A program made the translations under genes and the position numbers. From Pinus tabuliformis (Eukaryota > Streptophyta > Pinopsida > Pinales > Pinaceae), in contig CM062810.1 of assembly GCA_031772625.1 (NCBI GenBank), positions 705,658,358 through 705,722,357 of the forward strand: a stretch of 64,000 nt of DNA. Direction: 5' to 3'. The notes under the pieces were generated by a model. That model had not been told where the DNA came from and searched no databases. It saw only the letters and a program-made list of their open reading frames with translations. Within the stretch, counting starts at the first letter, position 1; every line of letters starts with the position of its first letter. Shown here piece after piece: positions 55,358 through 64,000 of the stretch.

Positions 55358-58300
55358 ATGGAATTTGAACACTATAAGAAACTTAACCTTGGAAAATTCC
55401 TTGTTTTTTTCCAAGGAAAAAAGCGAACTCTTTTTATAAGCAATAAAAAAAGTTACAAAGCACATGAGTTAACATTCTGCCACAGAACCGCCTGGGGAAG
55501 GCAAGAAACTCCTCTGAGGAGGATCAACGAACACCCCATCCAAGTGCTGATCAAAGAAACATACTGTTCGCTGCCAGGGCAGCCTTATCCTGAGATAGTC
55601 ATCATAACAAAAACTAAAACAGTCACATGGGCCTCCTTACATAAGGAAAACAGCCCACGCAAAGAGTGATGTAAAAACATATACTGCTCTTCAAAACGGA
55701 GCATCCAGAGTGTTTAGTGTATCAGAAGAAAAAACCAGTACTACATATGCCACCTGTTATCATATAGCCAGATAAAACAGTGCATATGACGTGAAACCAA
55801 AAAGAAACAGAGTTTATCCATATGGGGGAAGATCCGACACACGGATCTGGTCCATCTGCTGTTCAGTTATCCTCCAAGTACCCACAGCTTGTTGCAAACC
55901 TGTTTTAGAAAGCCCATCTGCTTCTTCATTGAATTCCCTGTATATATGATCAATATAAAATACATTAAACTGTTGAATTAAAGTTTGTATCTCTTCTATT
56001 AAAGGTAACAAAATGTAGTGCTGGCATCTAAATTTCCCAGTAACCCAGTTAACCGCATTCATAGAGTCTCCAAAAATCTGAACTGTGAGGATATTTTTGT
56101 GAATTAACCAACAAAGAAGAAACTTTAGAGCAGAGAGTTCCGCAAAATTGTTTGTGCCCACTCCGATTCCTACTGAAGCCTTTAGAGAGTGCGATGCATT
56201 TATGTGAATACTAATCCCTGCCCCCGTGATATTGTCTTGCGCTGCACCGTCGAAAAAAGCCCATGGTACCCCATCTCTGATTCGGAATTCCTTCCTCCGG
56301 TTTTTACTAGATTGATCTTCCTTTAATGGGATACTATCCAGAATGGCTTTGCTCTGGATGGCGATAGCAGCCTCAGAATTCTTTGATTCTCTGAAAATAC
56401 TTCTATTTCTGGCTAGCCAGATCCCCCAGCAAATGATAGGCGGCAAATTCCTCAGGTTCTTCTCTTGAAATTGCTTCCACCAATATTCCCATGCAGTGGA
56501 TAGGTTATCTCCTTCCCATTTTAATTTAACCGCTATCAACCTTTCCACTTCCAGCCATACTTGTCTTGTGAATGGGCATGAGAGAAAAAGGTGGGATATG
56601 GATTCAGAGGCCGCACAACACAGCGGACATCTACCAGGTCCCTGCTTAAAACGGGATTGAAGAACATCCCAGGTAGGAATCTTTTGATTTAAAGCACACC
56701 AGAAGAAAATTCTAGCTTTTTTCGGACACTTTAATTTGAACAGAGGTTTCGACCACCAGACCGGAGGAGTCCAACCTTTGTTTTTCATCAAGAAATTGTA
56801 TCCTGCCTTTGGAGAGTAGTTCCCTGTTTCCGCATGTGCCCACACCAAAGTATCCGGCCTGTCCAGCAATCTAACGTTTGATCTTCTCAATTCTTGAATA
56901 AATCTTTGCCAATCTTCTCTCCACAAGATATTTATTCCAAGCTCCTCTTCTGACTTCCAAGCTTGCCCCCAAATAGTAGTTCGCTCCATACATGCAATCT
57001 GCCTTAAACTTCTGATTCCTATTTCATCCAAATGAAGGAGCAAACCGGGAGAGAGAGCAAAGTCATCACTGCACCCCACCCACGGGTCCCTGCCAATCCT
57101 CATGCTTTCACCGTTACCAACCCGCCATGCCAGTCCTTGTTCAATTATCTTGAAGGCCTCTGTGGTGGCTTTCCAGATCACCGAACAATTCCTTCCTTTT
57201 TTAAGTGGGGATCTTATCCATTCTTCTAGTGGAGTGGGATCGATGTACTTCCTCCTAACCACCCTTGTCCAGAGATTCTCCATAGAAATAATTCGCCAAC
57301 CTGACTTGGCCGCTAATGCTTGACTAAAATCAGTGAGAATTTTTAAGCCCCATCCCCCCCAATCTTTTGGCCTTGCTATTTTATCCCACGCCACCCATGG
57401 AAGAACTGAGTCCTCCTTTGATCCTGACCACAAAAATCTGCTACATATCTGTCTTATTTTGTGCAAGATCCCTTTTGGTATCCAGGTCAAGGCTGCCCAG
57501 AAGACCGGGGTAGCCTGAAGAACTGAGTTTATCAAAGTAAGTCTCCCTGCCCTAGACAGCCACTTGTAGCTCCAGTGAGATATTTTCTGCTCAATCTTCG
57601 CTACCAGCCAATTCCAATCCTGCTTTCTGTATGAGGATGGCTTGAGCCAAAACCCAAGGTATTTGAAAGGCTGTTCCATGCTACAGGTTCCAAAAGGCAG
57701 CTGTGCAGTAATTGAAGCCTCCTCTTGTCTACTGAAACCTTCAAAAATTAGTTGAGATTTCCTATCATTTATTTGGAGTCCTGTTGCTTTCAGGAATTGA
57801 TCTAAAATGAGTTTAATTTCAACAATTTCATCTACATTCCCATTGGTAAACAACAGAATGTCATCAACAAAAAGCAGATGAGTAATAAATAAGTTAACAG
57901 CCACTTCCAAACCTTTGACCAAACCTGAACGTTTTGCCTTTAGGATGAGCCTGCTTAAGCCTTCTGCTGCTAGAAGAAATAGCAAAGGGGAGAGTGGACA
58001 CCCCTGGCGCAGACCTCTTTGGCTTTTGAAGAAATGTGAGGCCGCTCCATTTATCAGAACAACAAAATTTACATTGGTTATGCACCCCATGATCCATTTA
58101 ATAAAGCCCACCTGGAAACCAAGGTGTGTCAGGAGCATCTTTAGATAAGTCCAGCTGACCCTATCATATGCTTTGGATAGATCAATTTTGAGCACTGCCC
58201 CCTTCTTGTTTGCCTGCCTAAGGCTGTGAATAGTTTCTTGAGCTACTCCGATAGCTTCATGAATTTGCCTCCCGTCCAGAAACCCAAATTGTTCCTTTGA

Positions 58301-58850
58301 AATACAGCTTGATAAGCTTGGTTTCAAACGGACTGCAATGACCTTTGCTATGATCTTGTAGATGGTATTGCACAACGAAATAGGCCTGAAGTCTTCAAAG
58401 GATTCGGGATCTTCTTTTTTTGGAATCAGAGCAATGAAGGTTGCATTGAACGGGCCATAGATTTCACCTTTTGTTCTAGACTCCTCTACAACCTCAGTCA
58501 GTTCTGGTCCTATGGAATCAAAGAAGTGTGTGAAAAGTTCTATGGTCCAACCATCGGGCCCAGGGCTTTTTTCTTTTGCCATTGACTTTATAACACCTTC
58601 CACTTCCTCCTTTGTCACTTCTCTGAAGAGATCTTCCGCCTCCTCCTCCTCCACAAAGTGAGGAAAAGCCTGAGCAGTTCGATCCTTGGAAAATTCCTTT
58701 TTATGGCTTCTTCTAGTTTGCTTTTATCATTTTTACGCTTGCTTCCCACTTCTGCACCTTCAAAAATTCTTACGAAGGGATCAATATTTTTAATTCTCTT
58801 GCTAATTTCCAATTTGCAAATGTTTGGTTGATAATCTACGACAATTTGAG
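55358..58850 (-). mobile_element. L1-type LINE, 5'-truncated, RT/RNase H intact
   Basis: The minus-strand ORF2 C-terminal part is followed by about 450 bp of 3' untranslated sequence. A T-run at about 55404 on plus may be the poly-A tail on minus. The endonuclease domain is missing: the coding similarity fades near 58812, after a frameshift near 58700. Exact ends are uncertain. Confidence 0.8.
55814..58654 (-). CDS. LINE reverse transcriptase with zf-RVT and RNase H domains
   Basis: 946 codons, fully open; true coding continues upstream through a frameshift, so this ATG is not the original start. Reverse transcriptase: EKSPGPDGWTIELF, FIALIPKKEDPESFEDFRPI, GFLDGRQIHEAI, RGLRQGCPLSPLLFL and the catalytic LLFVDDILLF (FVDD). 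Then comes the thumb region and a zf-RVT-type segment (KARIFFWCALNQKIPTWDVL, CPLCCAASESISHLFLSCPF). The RNase H domain follows: FFDGAAQDNITGAGISIH, NNFAELSALKFLL, GDSMNAVNWV, REFNEEADGLSK, giving the D-E-D-D residues. RNase H at the C-terminus is characteristic of plant L1 lineages. It copies LINE RNA by target-primed reverse transcription. An intact frame of this size suggests recent activity of the family. Confidence 0.92.
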   Translation of the reverse strand: MEEEEAEDLFREVTKEEVEGVIKSMAKEKSPGPDGWTIELFTHFFDSIGPELTEVVEESRTKGEIYGPFNATFIALIPKKEDPESFEDFRPISLCNTIYKIIAKVIAVRLKPSLSSCISKEQFGFLDGRQIHEAIGVAQETIHSLRQANKKGAVLKIDLSKAYDRVSWTYLKMLLTHLGFQVGFIKWIMGCITNVNFVVLINGAASHFFKSQRGLRQGCPLSPLLFLLAAEGLSRLILKAKRSGLVKGLEVAVNLFITHLLFVDDILLFTNGNVDEIVEIKLILDQFLKATGLQINDRKSQLIFEGFSRQEEASITAQLPFGTCSMEQPFKYLGFWLKPSSYRKQDWNWLVAKIEQKISHWSYKWLSRAGRLTLINSVLQATPVFWAALTWIPKGILHKIRQICSRFLWSGSKEDSVLPWVAWDKIARPKDWGGWGLKILTDFSQALAAKSGWRIISMENLWTRVVRRKYIDPTPLEEWIRSPLKKGRNCSVIWKATTEAFKIIEQGLAWRVGNGESMRIGRDPWVGCSDDFALSPGLLLHLDEIGIRSLRQIACMERTTIWGQAWKSEEELGINILWREDWQRFIQELRRSNVRLLDRPDTLVWAHAETGNYSPKAGYNFLMKNKGWTPPVWWSKPLFKLKCPKKARIFFWCALNQKIPTWDVLQSRFKQGPGRCPLCCAASESISHLFLSCPFTRQVWLEVERLIAVKLKWEGDNLSTAWEYWWKQFQEKNLRNLPPIICWGIWLARNRSIFRESKNSEAAIAIQSKAILDSIPLKEDQSSKNRRKEFRIRDGVPWAFFDGAAQDNITGAGISIHINASHSLKASVGIGVGTNNFAELSALKFLLCWLIHKNILTVQIFGDSMNAVNWVTGKFRCQHYILLPLIEEIQTLIQQFNVFYIDHIYREFNEEADGLSKTGLQQAVGTWRITEQQMDQIRVSDLPPYG

Positions 58851-59271
58851 TCCATATGAATGATTGTCATAGTGAACAAGCTTCCCTCTCTGCAAATGTT
58901 GGCATCACTGTAGAGCAAGATGCACATTCTGAGGAAAATATCAATATCAAACACTCGAAATTATAGGCAAGAACAAAGCATATTATTTTCTGAAGCAACC
59001 AACTTTCATATATTTTGGCACTAGACCATACTTGTGAGTACCCTATTGTTCCTCGTTGCAATTTGTCCTTCTCTATTCATTGATCTGCAAAAAATCCAAA
59101 GCTTGACATCAAACACTCGATAGACCCTAATCTCACTATTCCGAACCCAGGACTACCCTCATAAAAAACCATTCCAAATCACCCACAAGAACCCTGAATC
59201 TCAGAGAATCTTGATCTCTTGCCGCTAAAGGTGCCAACAGTACTGGAGATTCCACCAAGCCTTGATGCTTC
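58851..59271. other. Gene-free stretch between two LINEs
   Basis: No coding motif recognised. It may include the 5' part of the older plus-strand LINE. Confidence 0.35.
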
Positions 59272-62200
59272 GTGGCCTACAAAGGTCCCCAGTGTAAATC
59301 ACACTCCCCAACTGAAAACTTTTCCTCTGGCCTGGATACCACCAACCCTATTCCCCCACAAGTGCTAGAGCCTTTGATATCTATAATTTTGAGTATAGAT
59401 CATATTGTGAAGTTTAAAGTCCTTAACTCTAGTAAGGTTGTGGAAGGAGTGAGAGAGGTGTTATCAGGGATGGAGCTAAGGTCAATTCTTAAAGCATGCA
59501 TCTTAGAGACAAAGCCAATCCAATATGCATTAACACTTAGAAAAGGAAAAAATTGTATTAGATATAGAAAGGACAAGGTGAAACTAGTGCTCAAACTTGA
59601 TGTAGTATGGATAGGGTCGAAGTTTTAATGAACTGACCCTTGATCAACAATATTATTAGAAAACTGGAAAAGGAAGACTCTCTGATACTTTGGTTAGAAG
59701 CAATATGGTGAAAGATTTGTGGATATCCCCCCCAATATAAGTTGGAAGTCATGGGATGTATATCCTTTAAATTCAATAGAGCAAAGGATAATACTATAAT
59801 ATTTAAATATGACTAGTTGTAGGGGCCTTCCACTAGTATTGTATAGTTGGAAGCTAGGGTTTGACCCCCATCATGAACTAATGAATATCCAACATGTTTA
59901 GATACTTCTTCTTAAAATAACACTAGAATTATGTAATGAAGTGGTTTTACAACTAATTGGAGGTAACATTGGGTGTTTCATTATGGTTGGAAATCTCTAG
60001 GACTCCTTTGACAAATGAGTGGAGAAAGTGCTCATCAAAGTTGATATTACATATTAGTTGTCAACATCAATTGAATTTTTTTTGGGGGAATCATTACTAA
60101 TTTAATCATTAGACTACTAGAATTGTTTCATCACTTCATGTGTCATTGGGGAGACCCTTTTGTGGAGAGAGTGTAGCATTTGAAGACCTTAATGGTAGCC
60201 TAAGAATAAGTGATGGATTAGAAAGTAATATGTCCTTAATTATTAGACTCCATTGGATCAAGAAGAACCAAAAGGAAGAATGCTACCCATTCAGGGGGTT
60301 GACATCAACCTAGCTCTCCCTAATTAGAGACAAGACTTCTCAATTGAAAAGGGGGAGTCTCATAAGGAGTCAACTTTTGTTGGTGCATATAAAGGTAAGG
60401 AGTCTCTTTCTTTGGATTCACAACCTCTTCTTTTTTTTTAATGAAGAGCCCCTATCACCTAAAGGAGAGATTTTGGAGGGGAAGCTTCAAATAGATTTTA
60501 TACCGAGTGTTATTTCATTAATGGAAGCTGGAGAATTGTCAATTTTTTAGTGTGGTTTCAAATGCCCTTCTTCAGTTGCATTAAGGGCGACCACTCAATA
60601 ATGTTGAGAAATTTTATCTCCTATGTCATTTTTCCTGTAGGAAATATAGCTTGGAAAATGAAGGAGAAAGGATCAAGGTTTCTTTAGGTTTGATGCACTA
60701 TAAACTGGATCCAATTAGGATAAAACTATATATCTCAAAATAAAAATTGAAGGCCTTAAGGGAGTTAAAAGCCAGAAAATAATTGACCATACAAGGGATA
60801 CTTAGAGTACAGAACCCTAGGAAGGTTGCTACATCATGATTTATTTTTCCTCTAACATTAGCAGGTTAGGGGGTTTTCCTACTGAATTTAACCGTCCTAG
60901 TGTTGCTTATATGTGTAGGTTTGATGTGATTATGTTCCAAGAGACAATGTATGAAGTGACTAAAGCAATTGAGTTTTTTTCCTCTATCTTGAAGGATAAA
61001 ATAATTTGTGGTATGGATGCACAAGGATTCTCTAATGGTCTAGTAACTAGTTAGAATGACATATTTGAGGGTACTAATTTTATCTGTCTCATTTCTAGAA
61101 TTATGGTTGAAGGAAGGGCCAAGGGAATAGATGAGCTATTCAAACTTATGAAGTTGTATGCTCCATGTAAAAACTTGTGATAGTTCTAGAAAAAATTAAA
61201 ATATCAATGAATCTTGAGTTGGGTTAATGTGATCGTAGGAGTTGACTCAAAGCTTACTATGAATTCAAGAGAATACTAGGGTGAGGTTACTAGATCAGAT
61301 CCACTAAAAAAAAAATTCACTCATGTATTTGAAGACTGAATATTGATGGATGTTGAATCAATTAAGGTGGTTTCAACTTGGTGAAATTGCGAAAGTAGCA
61401 AGGTTGGTGTTTTGGAAAAATTGGATCATTTTCTTGTTTCTAAGAAGACCCTTGAGGAGATTTGTAGATAAAAATCATTTGGTAGGTTTTGATGGGAACC
61501 ATAACCATCTATCTACCCTGTTTTAATTTGAGGTGGTGAATCAAAATGCCTCATTTCCATTTAAGTCTAATCACTCTTGGCTCTTGGAAGAAAGCTTTAG
61601 ACAATTGATTCTAAGAAATTCGATAAAGTATAAAATTTTCACCAGTGAATCTACAATGCTTCAATTCCCTAACAACTTGATTAGAGTCAAGAATGTGGTT
61701 GTAGTTTGGGAAAATGCAGAAGCAAAAGAATACCAAAAAGACTTGAAGGTTGTGGATGCATTGATATAGGAGATTTTTGACCAAAATAACAGTGGCGATT
61801 TCAATGATGATGAGGATGAATGGTTAAAATACCTTTAAGGTAAAAAGAAATTCCTTCCGAAGTTGGAAGAAACTAAGTGGAAATTTAAAATCCATCTAAT
61901 TTGTTTTTTTGAGGAGATAATAATATGAAGTTTATTCAAAAATATGTTTCCTATAGAAGGGAATTCAACCATATTTTGGAATTGATAGGTCTATATGGTT
62001 CACAGGTCTCATCCTTTAAGGATATTTCCCATGTAAGTAAACAACACTTCCAATCCTTGTTTAGGGAGAGTGATGTAGCTAATATAGGAGAGATTATGAA
62101 AGTAGTTAGATTGTTTCCTATATTCTTTAATGATGTGATGAATGAATTTACAAAGTTATAGGTAACAATTAGAAGAATTAAAAGATGTTCTCGAAATTTT

Positions 62201-63056
62201 TTGGTTGGCCAAAATTCCACACCTCGATGCTTGGATTATGGAATTCTTCTTAGGATTCTATGACTTCTTAGAGGATGAGTTTCTTAGGGTGATTTAGGAA
62301 GGAAGAAGAAATGGAAAGATATTAGTGGATTTTATAACACTTATTTCAAAAAAGAATGACCTTTCACCTTTGATGATTTCATAACAATATCCCTTTGCAA
62401 TCTTATCTACAATATTTTCTCAAAGCCCATTGGAAACAAAATGAAACAAACACTATATAATTCCATTTTAGAGGAGAAATTTCAATTTATTTTTAATAAG
62501 TAAATCCATGATGTTGTTGGGAAACATAGGAGGGGTTTCACTCAATAAAAATTATAAAACAACCCATAATAGTTATGAAAATTGATCGTTCAAACACACA
62601 TTAGGAAATGAAAAGGATCTTTCTCATATTAATTTTTCTTCAAATAGGTTTATGACTTCAATTTATTAATTGTATTATGGGGTGTGTTGAATCTACAAAA
62701 TTTGAAGTGCCAATAAATGGCTCTCCTTTGTGGTTCTTCATGAAATTTAGGGGTCTCAAGCAAGGATGCCCCTTGTCACCATTTTTATTCCTCTTCATAG
62801 CAGAAATGCTTAGTAGACTGATTGTTGAAGCAAAGAAAAATGGATTATTCAGAGATGTACAAGTTACGGAATCCATTAAGGTAACCACTTGTCATTTATG
62901 CATGGCATTTTAATTTTTGGTAGAGGGAATTTGAGGGAAAAAAAGTTACTTAAAAACTATTGTAGACTTATTGTGTAAAGCAATAAGAATGAAAATCAAT
63001 ATGAACATATCTTGTATTTTGGAAAATGGTCTAAATGATGCTTTCATAAGGAGATG
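59272..63056 (+). pseudogene. Older L1-type LINE, heavily decayed
   Basis: Recognisable pieces on plus, in several frames: an undefined N-terminal ORF (59272-59628); the APE endonuclease domain (60836-61190: FDVIMFQETMYEVTKAIEFF, IICGMDAQGFSNGLVTS, VEGRAKGIDELFKLM); its C-terminal part (about 61340-61480 and 61533-61769: FPFKSNHSWLLEESF); a linker (61925-62161); and reverse transcriptase (62658-63056: IMGCVESTKFEVPINGSPLW, KFRGLKQGCPLSPFLFLFIA, then ILIFGRGNLRE). Part of the RT core before 62640 is badly broken. Many stops. It runs into the TA microsatellite. Confidence 0.75.
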
Positions 63057-63059
<3 letters not shown>

Positions 63060-63101
<42 letters not shown>

Positions 63102-63115
63102 TATATATATATATT
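63060..63115. repeat. (TA)n microsatellite
   Basis: A nearly pure AT dinucleotide run of about 55 bp with one G interruption near 63100. It directly follows the last LINE similarity. Confidence 0.95.
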
Positions 63116-64000
63116 ATGTCGATGTACTAATGGTGATCCTCATTGGGAAAACCTGCAAAATGAGGACCACCACACAAGAAATGGAATATTTATCCTACAA
63201 GTGTAATCAAGACACCATTAGAGGTTTGATATGTTAATAATTTATATTAAGTGCCTAACCATGATGTAAGGGAAACCACTAGCATCTTAGGGACAACCAC
63301 ATAACATTTTCTTAATAGATGAATTAATATAACGATTAAAGGATTAAATTATACCAATTTAGGATGCTTTTACAACACCAAACTAAAATATTAATCTCTT
63401 AATCTACCTATGTATTGTGCTTGTCCAATGAGGACCAACACTAGTATACCAACACCTTATGTATTCAATATATATACTACTGCTAACTGTATGTTGGTAC
63501 ATATACTAGTACAAATATAAACATAATATATGTGAGTATATATATTGGTATATATATGCCGACATACATATCAAAATTATATATATATACTTACTTACTA
63601 ACATATTATTCTTATATATCCTAGCTTATATATTGATACTTATACCTCGTATACATACCAACACATATATTGAATACATATTATCTATGTATACCAATGG
63701 TGGTCATCATTTGGCAAGTTTGGAAAATGAGTATATCTAGCCTTTAAGTGGAATATGGTTTCTCCTAAAGTTCCTTGGATTGTAGAAATGGGCCTCAAGG
63801 CCTTGATAATGGTCATGTGAGGAAAATAAAGCCCTTAGGCTCTAAATGAAGTCTCTAGGGACTAAGGGACATGAATAATGCCTCAAACTACAAAACATAC
63901 TTCATATATGATATCATCATTCTTAACATGGGATATGTGCATTGATATGGGGTTTTGTGCACTAGGGATAATATGAAGCTATGTGAACTAGGGATGAGTT
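63116..64000. other. Unassigned AT-rich end of the window
   Basis: No gene is recognised. TATATTGGTATATATATGCC-type words recur between 63430 and 63690, indicating a loose TA-rich minisatellite. Confidence 0.45.

Noticed and set aside
55358..55669. 103-codon plus-strand ORF
   Set aside because: It is antisense to the 3' untranslated region of the minus-strand LINE and has no coding motif.

Overview
The window is nuclear DNA of a land plant with a large, repeat-rich genome. It contains spliced genes with GT/AG introns, plant-type Gypsy, Copia and L1/RNase H elements, tRNA-iMet primer sites, and long AT-rich gene-free stretches. The LINE and Copia coding style looks like a gymnosperm or another non-angiosperm vascular plant to me, but the species cannot be fixed from the sequence alone. 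Almost everything is mobile DNA, mostly degraded.

Layout. (1) 1-4733: Gypsy remnants on +. They comprise a gag/protease end, a polypurine tract with a probable 3' LTR, and a reverse transcriptase fragment cut off at 4733. (2) 4734-44756: a region bounded by a perfect 27-bp terminal inverted repeat (TIR; 4734-4760 and 44730-44756). It holds two divergent, multi-exon, decayed genes. On the minus strand (5566-9135) lies a predicted protein of about 1,000 residues joining a ParB/sulfiredoxin-like domain to a bacterial-type (beta-class) N4/N6 DNA methyltransferase. On the plus strand (39984-44046) lies a DUF7869-like, DDE-transposase-like protein with twelve or more 29-residue serine/acidic repeats and a chromatin-reader-like tail. 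I read this as a previously undescribed kind of DNA transposon, or at least a two-gene module. Each retroelement reading frame outside it stops exactly at a TIR.

(3) Between the two genes (9313-39300) lies a GC-rich satellite. Family A is a 125-bp unit that is itself a near-perfect palindrome with 57-bp arms. Family B is a C-rich minisatellite. Five LTR elements of 4.1-4.8 kb and two solo LTRs are inserted in the satellite, mostly with 5-bp target duplications that fall at just two positions of the palindrome. They share TGTAAGG...TGACA LTRs of about 1 kb but carry three kinds of cargo: a short acidic ORF, gag-protease, or protease fused to the acidic ORF. None encodes reverse transcriptase or integrase. 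A 705-bp foldback element sits in the last LTR.

(4) 44757-51130: a decayed Copia element on minus with its 5' LTR, then a Gypsy deletion derivative on +. (5) 51442-52171: a leucine-zipper-like terminal exon, probably of a host gene, and a doubtful second exon. (6) 52172-55357: AT-rich DNA with small duplications and a possible SINE. (7) 55358-58850: an L1-type LINE with an intact 946-residue RT/RNase H frame. (8) 59272-63056: an older decayed L1, a (TA)n tract, and unassigned sequence to the end.

The link between the two divergent genes and the palindromic array (a ParB-type domain might recognise palindromes as bacterial ParB recognises parS) is inference. The TIRs, splice sites, repeat periods and target duplications are read directly from the sequence.
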